Assembly: GCA_003241695.1 (NCBI GenBank)
Contig: QFPN01000006.1
Coordinates: forward strand, 186,001 to 250,000
Length of the DNA stretch: 64,000 nucleotides
From: Ancylobacter novellus
GTDB taxonomy: Bacteria > Pseudomonadota > Alphaproteobacteria > Rhizobiales > Methylopilaceae
Reading direction: 5' to 3'
The position numbers and the translations under genes are program-made. Numbering within the stretch: position 1 is the first letter of the stretch; each line of letters opens with the position of its first letter. The notes beneath the pieces were generated by a model. It saw nothing but the letters and a program-made list of their open reading frames with translations, did no database searches and was not told the DNA's origin. Positions 25,106 through 33,783 of the stretch are shown one piece after another.

Positions 25106-26992
25106 ATGCCCGACAGCGCCGTCATCGAACTCGGCCCCGCGGTCGTCAAGCAGGCCCTCGCCGTCGCCGCTGAGGGCTACCGCGAGGGCGCGTGGATCCG
25201 CACCGACACGACCGAGAAGGGCTTCCAGCTTCGCGTCGAGGGCAAGTCGGCGAAGTGGTATGTCCGCTGTGCGGTGAAGGGGAAGAACCACTACGTCCTG
25301 CTCGGCGAGGTCCTGCCCGACCAGTCCCGGCTCCCCGAGGACCTGCGTCGCCCGGGGCTGCAGACGACCCGCGAGGCGCGCGCCTTGGCGGGCGAGGTCA
25401 AGCAGCGCCTGCGGGCGGGGATCGAGGTCACCGCGGAGTGGATCGCGGCCCGCCGCCTCGGCCAGTCGACCGAGAACGCCGACACGGCCGCCGCCACGCG
25501 GGCCGGCCACGCGGCCGGGGAGTGGACCTACGAGGTCCTCTGCGAGCGCTACGTCTCAGAGTGGGTCGGGAAGGCCAAGGTCGCGGCCAACGGCTCGGTC
25601 CGCCCGCCCTCACCCGAGGCGGTCGAGGACACCCGCCGCTACATGGACAACGAGTGGACGGCCCACATGAAGGGCCGCCTGCTGAGGGACCTTCACGAGG
25701 GCGACCTCGAGCGCGCCCGCGACCTCGCGCTGGCGACCGGGGCCAAGTCGCCCCAGCGCAAGGTCGTGACCTACGTCAAGGCGGCCATGACGTGGGCGAA
25801 GGCGAACCACGGCGCCCAGAGCGGCCTGCGCCGGGCCGTGCCGTGGTGGGTCACCGTCAACTACGTGAGGATGGCGACCGAGAAGCACCTCGCCGCGGCC
25901 GAGCGCGGCGGGCAGCACGAGCCCATCACGGCCGAGCATGCCGCGAGGCTGCTCCACGTCGCCGAGAGCAACCGCGTCGCCCCGGGCCGGATGGTGCAGT
26001 CGAGGACCTCCGACGTGGTGCTGGCGGCGCTTTGGTGGACCGTCCTCACCGCGCAGCGGAGCCACGCGGCCATCGGCACGCGGGTCGAGGGCGTCTTCGA
26101 CATGATCGAGGCGCAGGGCCACTACCTCGTCACGTGGACCCCCGCTGAGGTGAAGGGCAAGCGCTGGTTCACCCTCCCCATCACGAAGAGGGTCTACGAC
26201 CTGACCATCGGCAGGGCGCTCGCCGCCGAGGACCGCCGGGCCAGCTCGCGCTTCGTCTTTCCGCGGACGACGCAGAAGGACCGGGGCAAGGAGACCCACA
26301 CCGACGCCCCGCTCACCGACAGCGTCCTAAACACCACGATCCGGCGCCTGCGCGGCCTCGACAGGCTGGAGCGGGACGGGGAGCTGGTGAGGGTCGGCGA
26401 GGACCTGCTCGAGGGCCTGCCGCACATCACCCCCCACAAGCTGCGCGAGGCGCTGGCGACGGAGCTGGGCAACACGGCCGGAATCACCCCCGGCGCGGCC
26501 TCGTCGATCCTCGACCACGCGACGCTCGAGGCCAAGGACGAGGCGGAGAAGGAGGCGGACGTGACCTCCCAGTTCTACAATTTCTCGAGCCGCCTCCACA
26601 TGAAGTCCGAGGGCCTCGAGATTTGGGTGAGCCGGATCCTTGTCGAATACGACCGCCTCGAGGAGCTGGCCAAGGCCGAGCGCGCCGTCGCCGCGGCCGC
26701 CAGCAAGCGTCGCGCGATCTGGGGCGGCGGGCTGCAGGCCGCGGCCGCCAAGCTCGCGGCGGAGGCTCCGAAGCTCCCGGTCGAGGAGCTGCCCGGCGAG
26801 GTCGACCTCGAGTCCCCGTCTCAGGAGTGGTTCGACGAGCAGCACCGCCTCCACGAGGAACGGGCGGCACGGGAGGAGGCCGCAGCCCGTGAGGCCGCCG
26901 AGGCCGCGGCGCGGAAGGTCCCGCTGTCGGAGGGTATGAAGTCCCTGCGCCAGATCCTCGACGCCCCCGACGGGGCCGGCTACGAGGACTGA
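25106..26992 (+). CDS. Tyrosine recombinase / integrase
   Basis: The protein has 628 residues from the ATG at 25106, with an upstream TTG at 25052 as an alternative. The N-terminus is an arm-binding-like domain (EKGFQLRVEGKSAKWYVRCAVKGKNHYVLLGEV). Catalytic residues are visible: Arg about 318 in TAQRSHAAI, the HKLR box at 444-447, a later His in SSILDHATL, and the nucleophile Tyr about 491 in TSQFYNF. The C-terminal 130 residues form an unusual Ala/Glu-rich extension. It presumably inserted this element into the adjacent tRNA-Phe. Confidence 0.92.
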   Translation: MPDSAVIELGPAVVKQALAVAAEGYREGAWIRTDTTEKGFQLRVEGKSAKWYVRCAVKGKNHYVLLGEVLPDQSRLPEDLRRPGLQTTREARALAGEVKQRLRAGIEVTAEWIAARRLGQSTENADTAAATRAGHAAGEWTYEVLCERYVSEWVGKAKVAANGSVRPPSPEAVEDTRRYMDNEWTAHMKGRLLRDLHEGDLERARDLALATGAKSPQRKVVTYVKAAMTWAKANHGAQSGLRRAVPWWVTVNYVRMATEKHLAAAERGGQHEPITAEHAARLLHVAESNRVAPGRMVQSRTSDVVLAALWWTVLTAQRSHAAIGTRVEGVFDMIEAQGHYLVTWTPAEVKGKRWFTLPITKRVYDLTIGRALAAEDRRASSRFVFPRTTQKDRGKETHTDAPLTDSVLNTTIRRLRGLDRLERDGELVRVGEDLLEGLPHITPHKLREALATELGNTAGITPGAASSILDHATLEAKDEAEKEADVTSQFYNFSSRLHMKSEGLEIWVSRILVEYDRLEELAKAERAVAAAASKRRAIWGGGLQAAAAKLAAEAPKLPVEELPGEVDLESPSQEWFDEQHRLHEERAAREEAAAREAAEAAARKVPLSEGMKSLRQILDAPDGAGYED

Positions 26993-27168
26993 TGGCGACC
27001 GACCCCAAGGCCCCCGAGACCGACCGACAGGCCGCGCAGCGCGAGCTGCTGGAGGCCCTCGCCGAGGCCGCTCGCTCCGTCCCCGACAGCGAAGAGCTGC
27101 GCGAGATGTCGGAGATGTCCGACGACGACCTACTGGCCGCCGTGACCGAGAAGACCCGGGGTCTCTAG
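26992..27168 (+). CDS. Small acidic protein after the integrase (58 aa)
   Basis: Its ATG overlaps the integrase stop (TGATG). The product MATDPKAPETDRQAAQRELL... is acidic and helical, with a repeated SEEL/SEMSDDDLL pattern. The overlap suggests translational coupling and a regulatory or excisionase-like accessory role, but it lacks a helix-turn-helix. The next gene is convergent and overlaps its last bases. Confidence 0.5.
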   Translation: MATDPKAPETDRQAAQRELLEALAEAARSVPDSEELREMSEMSDDDLLAAVTEKTRGL

Positions 27169-27689
27169 GCCGCCCTCCACTCGTCGGTGGCCCTGCACGG
27201 CGAGCAGACGCGATGCCCGGCGTGGTCGGACATGAACGCCTCGCGGCACAGGATGCAGGGACGGTTGCGGCGGCGGGCGGCCTTCGTCGCCCGTTCGGCC
27301 GCCTCCTCCGCCTTCTCCTCGGGCGACAGGTCCCTGTCCGTATCCTCGACGAGGCCCGCGGCGACCTCGGCGGCCTCCTCGGCCCGGGCGACGGCGAGCG
27401 CGCGCCGCTTGACGAACCTGCTGTCAACGGAGGTCCGGTCCCGGCCGAGCGCACGGGCGACCTCGGCGACCGTCTGGCCGGCCGCCAGCATGTCCTCGGC
27501 CTTGCTCGCCTCCTCGCTGGTGAACGGACGGCCCGGGCCTGAACCGCGGGCCTCGAGGCCCAGCTCCTTCTGGAGCCTGGAGAGGACCTTCTCCGACAGG
27601 CCGAAGGCGGCCCGAACCTCGAGCCTCCCGGCCCCGGCCGACCACATGCGCCTCAGGTCGGCGGACTGCTTCTCGGAGAGCGTGATCAC
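27165..27689 (-). CDS. Helix-turn-helix protein with C-terminal C4 zinc finger
   Basis: The 174-residue protein starts at a GTG whose bases overlap the upstream stop (GTGA). It contains two likely DNA-binding helical units (LSEKQSADLRRMWSAGAGRLEVRAAFGLSEKVLSRLQKEL and TVAEVARALGRDRTSVDSRF), a charged linker, and a C-terminal CILCREAF...VCSPC zinc finger ending in TDEWRAA. That finger is shared almost exactly with the next gene upstream, so the two are paralogues at least at their ends. Confidence 0.72.
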   Translation of the reverse strand: MITLSEKQSADLRRMWSAGAGRLEVRAAFGLSEKVLSRLQKELGLEARGSGPGRPFTSEEASKAEDMLAAGQTVAEVARALGRDRTSVDSRFVKRRALAVARAEEAAEVAAGLVEDTDRDLSPEEKAEEAAERATKAARRRNRPCILCREAFMSDHAGHRVCSPCRATDEWRAA

Positions 27690-28126
27690 GCCGCCCTCCA
27701 GTCGTCGGTGTCCTTGCAGGGCAGGCAGATGCGCTGGCCGGGGTGGCTCGACCACATCCCCTTGCCGCACATCAGGCACATGCGCTTCTTGCCGGCCGGC
27801 GGCGGGACGACCTTCGGGGCGCGGGGCGCGGTGAGCCGGGCGATCCTGTCGGCGACCCCGGTCTCTCCGCGGCCGAGCGCGGCGCCGATGCGGGCGTAGC
27901 TCCAGCCCTCGGCCCGGAGCGCCAGCGCCCTCGCCTCGTCGGCCTCAGTCCACAGCGACCTCGGGGTCCCGCGGCGCGGGCGATGCGGCAGCCCCCTGTC
28001 GCTGGCGGCGCTCGACACCCCGTGCGGGGTGCGCCCGATCTCCTCGGCGATGGCCTCGATCGTCTCCCCGGCCGCCCAGAGCCGGATCAGCGTCTCGACC
28101 TCGTCGGCCGTCCATTTCCTCGACAT
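27686..28126 (-). CDS. GcrA-like Myb/HTH protein with C-terminal C4 zinc finger
   Basis: The 146-residue protein begins MSRKWTADEVETLIRLWAAGETIEAIAEEIGRTPHGVSSAASDRG, resembling the GcrA N-terminal SANT-type DNA-binding domain. A second copy follows (LWTEADEARALALRAEGWSYARIGAALGRGETGVADRI). The C-terminus has CLMCGKGMWSSHPGQRICLPC, a C4 zinc finger matching its downstream neighbour. It is probably a transcriptional regulator of the element. True GcrA lacks this zinc finger. Confidence 0.75.
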   Translation of the reverse strand: MSRKWTADEVETLIRLWAAGETIEAIAEEIGRTPHGVSSAASDRGLPHRPRRGTPRSLWTEADEARALALRAEGWSYARIGAALGRGETGVADRIARLTAPRAPKVVPPPAGKKRMCLMCGKGMWSSHPGQRICLPCKDTDDWRAA

Positions 28127-28274
28127 GCGTCCCCCCGTCGGAGGCCCCCCGGCCTCCCGAAGAAGGATTGGCCGGGACCTCCGCCGGCGCGAGGCCGCCG
28201 GCCGGAATTCGGGCGAGGACGCGGGCGAGCGCGTCGCCGAGGGAGACGAAGGTGGGCGGCAGCGGAGGCTTCAC
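27945..28274 (-). CDS. Possible small protein, overlapping the GcrA-like gene
   Basis: A frame starting at a GTG (28274) that overlaps the upstream stop as GTGA encodes a product whose first 50 residues (KPPLPPTFVSLGDALARVLARIP...) look protein-like and resemble short N-terminal motifs seen in plasmid and phage hypotheticals. The rest overlaps the GcrA-like gene in another frame for about 180 bases, which is unlikely in full. The gene may be truncated or frameshifted near 28130. Confidence 0.35.
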   Translation of the reverse strand: MKPPLPPTFVSLGDALARVLARIPAGGLAPAEVPANPSSGGRGASDGGTHVEEMDGRRGRDADPALGGRGDDRGHRRGDRAHPARGVERRQRQGAAASPAPRDPEVAVD

Positions 28275-28678
28275 TCGTCGTCCTCCGCCCGGCTGCCTGA
28301 CCAGGGCGGCAGCCCCCGGGCGGCGACCGCCTCGTAGAACTCCCCGACCTCCATCCCGAGGACGTAGCGGGCCGTGCGGTCGCCGACCTCGCCCGCGGCG
28401 TAGCGCGCCACGACCTCGTCGGTCGACGGGATGCGCGGGCCGGCCCGAAGCTCGGCCGCGACGTGGTCGTAACGCCGGGCGATCTCCGTGAGCGCAGGGT
28501 CCCCGGCCGAGCGCAGGTCCGAGGCCCAGCCCTCGACGTGATGGATGTCCTCGTGCCACGGCCAGAAGTGGGGCGAGCGCTTGAGCGGATGTCCCTTGCC
28601 GAGGGCGAAGGCGGACTGCCAGTTTAGCGCCCTGAGGTCGTCGACGACGTGGACCATGTCGCGCTCGAAGGCGGTCAC
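28271..28678 (-). CDS. Hypothetical protein of the element (135 aa)
   Basis: The protein starts at a GTG overlapping the metallophosphoesterase stop (GTGA). It is helical, with HFWPWHEDIHHVEGWASDLRS and a C-terminal EVVARYAAGEVGDRTARYVLGMEVGEFYEAVAARGLPPW segment that resembles a short DNA-binding or UPF0175-like helical domain. No firm family assignment. Translationally coupled to its neighbours on both sides. Confidence 0.6.
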   Translation of the reverse strand: MTAFERDMVHVVDDLRALNWQSAFALGKGHPLKRSPHFWPWHEDIHHVEGWASDLRSAGDPALTEIARRYDHVAAELRAGPRIPSTDEVVARYAAGEVGDRTARYVLGMEVGEFYEAVAARGLPPWSGSRAEDDE

Positions 28679-29448
28679 TCGACCTCCACCACCAGCCCGG
28701 GGTCGAAGTCGGGGTTCTCGCCCGGGAAGCCGCGGGGATTGCACAAGACCCGCGTGTCGCCCGCGAGGTAGTCGCAGCCGTCGTGCATGTGGCCGTGAAC
28801 CCAGAGGTCGGGGCGGCCGGCCTCGATGACGCTGGTGAGGTCGGAGGCGTAGGCCGAGGAGTTGACCTGCCACCGGAACCGCTCCGGCACGCTCTCGGGA
28901 TGCGGGGCGTGGTGGGTCACCACGACCGTCGGGCCGTCGTGGGGCGTCGCCAGCGCCGCCGCGATGAAAGCCCTCGACCGCTTGTGGCGGGCGCGGAGGT
29001 CGAGCGGCTTCAAGCCGTTCATAGCGTCGGGAGAGGTCCCCTCGGCCCAGCGGATGGCCCAGGCGACGGCCTCGTCCCTGTTCTTGCCCTCGTGCGGCGG
29101 GGCGTAGAGCGCGTAGTCCGTCCACAGCGTCGCGCCGACGAAGCGGACCCCGGCGATCACGCGCAGGTCATCCTCGAGCATGTGGACGCGGCCGCCGCGT
29201 CGGGATGCGAGCAGCCCGCCAAGGGAGGCATGTTCCATCGACCCGGCGCCCCAGAACTCGTGGTTGCCCGGGACGTAGACGATCGGCATGCGGTGCCCGA
29301 CGTGGAGCGACAGCCAGCGCACCGCGGCCCGGGGGCGGCCCGCCACGTCGCCCGCGACGACGCACACGTCCGCGTCGGGGATCGCCGTCGGCTCCATCGC
29401 GCGGCTCTCGAGATGCAGGTCGCTGAGGACCCAGAGGCGGGTCACCAT
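28675..29448 (-). CDS. Calcineurin-like metallophosphoesterase
   Basis: The protein is 257 residues from the ATG at 29448; a GTG at 29445 would give the same GTGA overlap seen in neighbouring genes. Metal-binding motifs are in order: DLH near the N-terminus, AGDVAG, PGNHEFW, THHAPH and HGHMHDG. Length and motif spacing fit small metallophosphoesterases of the type carried by phages and plasmids. Likely a phosphodiesterase or phosphatase on nucleotides; substrate unknown. Confidence 0.9.
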   Translation of the reverse strand: MVTRLWVLSDLHLESRAMEPTAIPDADVCVVAGDVAGRPRAAVRWLSLHVGHRMPIVYVPGNHEFWGAGSMEHASLGGLLASRRGGRVHMLEDDLRVIAGVRFVGATLWTDYALYAPPHEGKNRDEAVAWAIRWAEGTSPDAMNGLKPLDLRARHKRSRAFIAAALATPHDGPTVVVTHHAPHPESVPERFRWQVNSSAYASDLTSVIEAGRPDLWVHGHMHDGCDYLAGDTRVLCNPRGFPGENPDFDPGLVVEVE

Positions 29449-29843
29449 CCGCGCCACCCGTCATGCTCGTCGCACCGGGTCGCATACCAACCCTTCGTGT
29501 TGCGCAGCCGGCCGGGCGCGCCGCACACGTCGCAGGTCACCTCCGAGACCTCCTCGGCCCAGTCGACCACCTCGTCCACCGCCGGGCCGCCCGTGTGGTA
29601 AGCCCTTAATGTACCGAACTTTTCTTTGATTTGGGTCCATCCGTGACCCTCCCGCTGCTCGGGCGTGAGCAGGGAGACCCGGCGGCACATCTCTCGGAGC
29701 ATGTGCCTCCAGCCGCCGAGCGTCTCGAAGCCGAACTCCCCCCGCGGGAACTGCTCGGGGAAGTCGGCGACGATCCTCTTGTGCCACTCGTTGCCGAGGG
29801 CGAGCGCCCGCAGCGCGGACCGTTCGTCGTCCTTGTCCGTCAC
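29442..29843 (-). CDS. Zinc-finger-like hypothetical protein of phage/plasmid type
   Basis: Of two in-frame GTG codons, the one at 29843 has a GGAGG five bases upstream and was chosen, giving 133 residues. The C-terminal part contains WTQIKEKFGTLRAYH and then TCDVCGAPGRLRNTKGWYATRCDEH, a CxxC...CxxH metal site seen in hypothetical proteins of phages and mobile elements. Function unknown. It follows the AAA+ ATPase gene by 10 bases. Confidence 0.7.
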   Translation of the reverse strand: MTDKDDERSALRALALGNEWHKRIVADFPEQFPRGEFGFETLGGWRHMLREMCRRVSLLTPEQREGHGWTQIKEKFGTLRAYHTGGPAVDEVVDWAEEVSEVTCDVCGAPGRLRNTKGWYATRCDEHDGWRGW

Positions 29844-29853
29844 GTTCACCTCC

Positions 29854-31542
29854 TCAGCTCGGGTTCACGCCATGCCGACGGGCCGCGAGCAGCCCCTCGA
29901 CGAAGCGGCGCAGGGTCCGCAGGCTGCCGCTCTCGCCCCAGACCGCGGCAAGCGCGGCCAGCTCCTCGCCGTCGAGCGGCGGCATGAAGCGCTCGTCCTC
30001 GTGCCGCTCGTGCGCGATGTCGCGCAGGATCGAGGCCGTGAGCGCGGGCAGATGCTCCGCGGCCGGCCGGGGCAGGGTCAGCACCCGCAGCCTGTTGCGG
30101 AGCGGCGCCGGGATCCCCGCGAGCGAGTTGGCCGTGAACAGCCAGTTGACGCTCGACAGGTCGATCTCCGCGTCGAGGAACTGGTCGCGCCAGCTCCTCG
30201 CGGTCAGCGGCTCGAGCAAACTCAACAGGCTGTCGTGGATCGACCCCGCCGAGGACCGCCCCGCCTTCTCCAGTTCGTCGACGACGATGACGGGGTTGGG
30301 GATCTGGCTCGACGCGACCATCGACAGCGGCAGGCTCGGGTATGAGCTGTGCCAGCGCCGCGGCGAGCCGTTGATCGCCTGGTCGGAGCAGTTGCCCGCG
30401 TCGAGCGTCGCGACGGGCAGGTGCAGCCGCTCGGCGAAGGACCTGACCAGACGGCTCTTGCCGCCGCCCGGCTCCCCGACGAGGACGGCCGGCCGCAGGC
30501 GCAGCGGCTGCCCGTCGGCGAGGCCTTCCATCAGGGCGTCGACGACGGAGCCAGCGTGCGGGAACTCGTGGAGCATCGCCTCGCGGACATGCTCGAGGGC
30601 CGCGGCCGTCTTGGGTGACAAGTGGATCCCGAGGATCGACTTGAGCGAGCCGGGCAAGTCCTTCAGGACGACCTCCGAGACCGCGCTGCGCTTCACGACC
30701 AGCACGGCCGTCTTCAGCATGCGGGTGCGGATGGCCTCGACCGTCCCGTCCCCGGGCCGCTGGAACAGGGCCTCGAGTTCGGAAGTCAGCCCGTCACCGA
30801 TGACGGGTTCGGCCGGCCCGGCGACCTCCTCGTCCGCGGCCTTCTTCTTGCCCTCCCGCGCCTCCTTCCGGGCCGCGTCGCGCACGCCCTCGGCGTAGCC
30901 ATCGGACCACGACTGCTGGCCCAACGCCTGGAAGACGTTGACGCTGAAGCGCATCGCCACCTTCTCCACCGCCGTGCGCTTGGCCGTCAGCCCGGTCGCC
31001 TGTTCCCGGCCGAGGACCGGGTCGACGAGACTCGCCCAAGCGACGGACCGCGAGACGGCGCCGCCGATGCGGATCTCGGTCCGCTCGCGTTCGGAGAGCG
31101 CGTCGCCCTCGAGCGGGAGCTGCAGCATGTCGGCAAGCAGGGCCTCCAGCTTCACGGCGATCGCGCCCCAGCCGGCCGAGACCTCGAGCATGGCGAGGCG
31201 CTCGCCCGCGGCGGCGCAGGCGACCAGCAGGTGCCAGCGGTAGCGGTGAGGCAGCCCGTCGGCCGCAGCCTGATCGCGGAAGAGCGGCAGCACGCCGACA
31301 TCGGGAACGTCGCCGCCGAAGATCGACTCGCGCAGCCCGCCAAGGGCAGGGATCACGCCGCCGCCATTGTCGGCTCCGAAGGCCCACGTCTGGACGATGT
31401 TGAGGCACGCCGCGGCGAGGCCGGCGGTCCCTTGGCGGTAGGCGCCCTCGTCGAAGCAATGCTCGTGCAGGGCCTCGAGCGGGTGCCGCTCGGCGGCGCG
31501 CTCGGCAAGATGGACGGGCAGTTCGGTGATCGTGTCGGCCAT
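29854..31542 (-). CDS. AAA+ family ATPase (Lon-like ATPase module)
   Basis: The 562-residue protein starts at the ATG at 31542 with GAGGGG upstream. The first 300 residues are helical with no clear domain. The AAA+ module follows: Walker A LVGEPGGGKSRLVRSF, Walker B NPVIVVDELEKAG, sensor 1 region SSVNWLFTANSLAGIP, and arginine-finger candidate LRNRLRVL. There is no protease domain, so it is a stand-alone ATPase. On mobile elements such proteins often have replication, partition or defence roles, but the specific role here is unknown. Confidence 0.85.
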   Translation of the reverse strand: MADTITELPVHLAERAAERHPLEALHEHCFDEGAYRQGTAGLAAACLNIVQTWAFGADNGGGVIPALGGLRESIFGGDVPDVGVLPLFRDQAAADGLPHRYRWHLLVACAAAGERLAMLEVSAGWGAIAVKLEALLADMLQLPLEGDALSERERTEIRIGGAVSRSVAWASLVDPVLGREQATGLTAKRTAVEKVAMRFSVNVFQALGQQSWSDGYAEGVRDAARKEAREGKKKAADEEVAGPAEPVIGDGLTSELEALFQRPGDGTVEAIRTRMLKTAVLVVKRSAVSEVVLKDLPGSLKSILGIHLSPKTAAALEHVREAMLHEFPHAGSVVDALMEGLADGQPLRLRPAVLVGEPGGGKSRLVRSFAERLHLPVATLDAGNCSDQAINGSPRRWHSSYPSLPLSMVASSQIPNPVIVVDELEKAGRSSAGSIHDSLLSLLEPLTARSWRDQFLDAEIDLSSVNWLFTANSLAGIPAPLRNRLRVLTLPRPAAEHLPALTASILRDIAHERHEDERFMPPLDGEELAALAAVWGESGSLRTLRRFVEGLLAARRHGVNPS

Positions 31543-31632
31543 GGTGTCCCCTCGGCTCGGTGGTGAACCACCGGGCGCGGGGACCCGACGGTCATTCAGG
31601 ATCAGGACGGCGGCGGTTCGGTATCGCGGCGG

Positions 31633-31968
31633 TCACGGCGTCTTCTCCACAATCGGCAGCGGGGCCGGCCTGAGCAGCCGGACGATCTCGCCGCGGCGGG
31701 TGCGCGCCCATGCGGCGCGGCCCGGGGAGCCGTCGCTCCAGCGCTCGACCTCGATCACGGTCACCAGCCCGAAGTCGTCGAGGCCGACGATCGTCGGGCA
31801 GCCGCCGCCGGCCGCGAGCGACCAGTGGTCGAGGCAGGGCGCGTCGAACGGGACCAAGGGGCGGTCGTCCGGCTCGGCCCGCGCGTCCACGATCGCCATC
31901 GCGGCGCGCAGCGCGTCGAAACCGGGCAGCCCGCGGTGATTGGGGTTGGGGGTCTCGGTGTAGGGCAT
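31633..31968 (-). CDS. Hypothetical protein (111 aa)
   Basis: The start ATG at 31968 has GAGGA upstream. The product (MPYTETPNPNHRGLPGFDALRAAMAIVDARAEPDD...) is small and probably globular, with a beta-rich C-terminus (VGLDDFGLVTVIEVERWSD). I recognise no family. It lies between the replication initiator and the AAA+ gene on the same strand. Confidence 0.55.
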   Translation of the reverse strand: MPYTETPNPNHRGLPGFDALRAAMAIVDARAEPDDRPLVPFDAPCLDHWSLAAGGGCPTIVGLDDFGLVTVIEVERWSDGSPGRAAWARTRRGEIVRLLRPAPLPIVEKTP

Positions 31969-32155
31969 GTCGTCCTCACGGTCCTGCGGCGTGGCCGCGT
32001 TCAAGCGCTTGATGATCGAGATCAGCGGCTTGGGACTATGAGGGTCATGGAAGGTTGCGCTCCGAGAGGGCCGCACCGTAGCCGGCGGCCCGCCGGGGCG
32101 TCAACAATTCGAATTCTCGTGTCGGCCGGCGGGGTTAACGCCGGGCTCGCGGGCC

Positions 32156-33631
32156 TCAGAAGGGGATCTCGTCGCTCTCGTCGAGCGCGGCCGGCGCCGC
32201 GGACAGGCGGTCGCCCGGGAAGTCCGGCTCCACGTGGTCATCGACGGCCGGGGTGGCGAACTCGTCCTCGCCCTGGTCGAGCTCGAACTCGGAGAAGTCG
32301 ACGAACGGGGACACGTAGTCCTCCGTCTTGATGGGCTTCAGGGTCGGGACGTGGGCGGCCTCGGCCACGCCCATCGACAGCGCGAGGTCGCGGTTCTCGA
32401 CCCTCGACCTGCCCTTCGCCAGCGCGGAAAGGAAGCGGCGCTCCTGCCACTCTACCCCGATGAAGCGGCAGAAGGCCTCGTTCACGCCTTCGGCCTCGAT
32501 GAGGGCGAGCAGGCGCTTCCCGTGGATCGAGCGCTCGGTCGGGGCGCCGACGGTGATGCCGATGTTCAGGCCGCGGCGGGCCTCGTCGAGGGCGCGGAGC
32601 CAGGAGTGGACAGCGTCGTCGGGGGTGAGGCGGTAGGTCCCCTTCCTCATCCGCTGGAACGGGCGGATCGGGTCGAGCAGCCTGACCTGCTGGCCGACGA
32701 AGGCGATGCCCGGCATCAGGAAGCTGCCGTGGACCCAGTCCCCGACGGTCATCCGCTCGGCCATGGCGGCGCCCATCGGCACGGTCTTGGTCCGCTCGAG
32801 CCTCGCGCCGCCGGCCGCCCGGATCTGGAAGGTGAAGGATTCGACCGGGCGCCCGCGGCCCTTGGAGTGGATCTCCGTCATCTCGACGTCGAGGCGGAGC
32901 GCGTGGCGCTGCACGTCGTCGAGGGCGGGCATCACCACCCGCTTCTTCAGCATGCCGACGTGGAGCGGCGACGCCTTCCAGCCGAGCAGCTCGGCGATCT
33001 CGGACGGGGTCACGGACCACGTCGACCCAACGCGGGCGGCGAGCAGCCCGTAGAGCCGGGAGCCATACTTGGAGGCGAAGCGGGGGAAGGGAGCGAGGTC
33101 GACCTCGCTCGCCTCGAACTGGTCGCCCGCCAGGATCTTCCTGATGATCGTCGGGAACTCGAAGCAGACCGCGGCGACCCCGCCCGCGAGCTTGGTCTTG
33201 GTGTGGGTCACGACCAGCGGGACCGTCCCGGCCCGGCGGAACATGTCGTCACGAACGTCGAAGCTGACGCGCACGGTCCCCAGCCGGCTGACGCACTCGT
33301 TCACGTCGGCCCAGCGCTCGAGCCGGAGGTAGGACCGGACAGCCTCGCCGTCGATCTCGTAGGCGCCCTTGAGCAGGTTGTCGCGACGCGCCCAGGCCAG
33401 CATCAGCTCGTAGAGCGCCGCGTCCTTGGCCGTCATCACGTCGTCGCCGACGATCCGCAGGCGGTCGATCATGACGTTCGGCTTGGGGTGGCTCGGCTCC
33501 TGCCGCTCCATCTCGGCCGGGTCGATGAGGCAGGCGGGCAGGTCCGCGGCCTTGGTCGTGCGGATGTAGTTCGGCCCGTCGGTCAGCGCCGCCTCGAGCG
33601 GCACCCTCGCGATCCTGAGCTTCGACGACAC
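32156..33631 (-). CDS. Plasmid-type replication initiator (Rep_3-like)
   Basis: The 491-residue protein starts at a GTG at 33631 with GGAGAGG seven bases upstream; a longer frame to 33817 would run through the repeat region. A winged-helix-like segment is seen in LPFASKYGSRLYGLLAARVG-type sequence (PFPRFASKYGSRLYGLL) followed by TPSEIAELLGW, the pattern of Rep_3/RepB initiators. The C-terminal third is acidic and low complexity. Three copies of a 15-base repeat lie just upstream, fitting an iteron or autoregulatory operator. It implies plasmid ancestry of the element. Confidence 0.75.
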   Translation of the reverse strand: MSSKLRIARVPLEAALTDGPNYIRTTKAADLPACLIDPAEMERQEPSHPKPNVMIDRLRIVGDDVMTAKDAALYELMLAWARRDNLLKGAYEIDGEAVRSYLRLERWADVNECVSRLGTVRVSFDVRDDMFRRAGTVPLVVTHTKTKLAGGVAAVCFEFPTIIRKILAGDQFEASEVDLAPFPRFASKYGSRLYGLLAARVGSTWSVTPSEIAELLGWKASPLHVGMLKKRVVMPALDDVQRHALRLDVEMTEIHSKGRGRPVESFTFQIRAAGGARLERTKTVPMGAAMAERMTVGDWVHGSFLMPGIAFVGQQVRLLDPIRPFQRMRKGTYRLTPDDAVHSWLRALDEARRGLNIGITVGAPTERSIHGKRLLALIEAEGVNEAFCRFIGVEWQERRFLSALAKGRSRVENRDLALSMGVAEAAHVPTLKPIKTEDYVSPFVDFSEFELDQGEDEFATPAVDDHVEPDFPGDRLSAAPAALDESDEIPF

Positions 33632-33725
33632 GATGGCCTCTCCCCGTCCCGGCGCACCGCGAGGCCCCCGCCCCGCCGCCAGTGATCCGACGTTGCGAGC
33701 CGGCGGAGACGGGCGCAAGCATCCG

Positions 33726-33783
33726 GTAACGGATCGTGCATCGTTCCCGTAACTCATCGTGCAGCCGTTGCACGAACCGTTAC
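33726..33783. repeat. Iteron-like repeats upstream of the replication initiator
   Basis: Three 15-base copies: GTAACGGATCGTGCA (33726-33740), GTAACTCATCGTGCA (33749-33763) and, inverted, TGCACGAACCGTTAC (33769-33783). The first and third together form an inverted repeat. The start-to-start spacing of the direct copies is 23 bases. Their location about 95-150 bases before the rep start fits an operator or iteron cluster. Confidence 0.7.
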
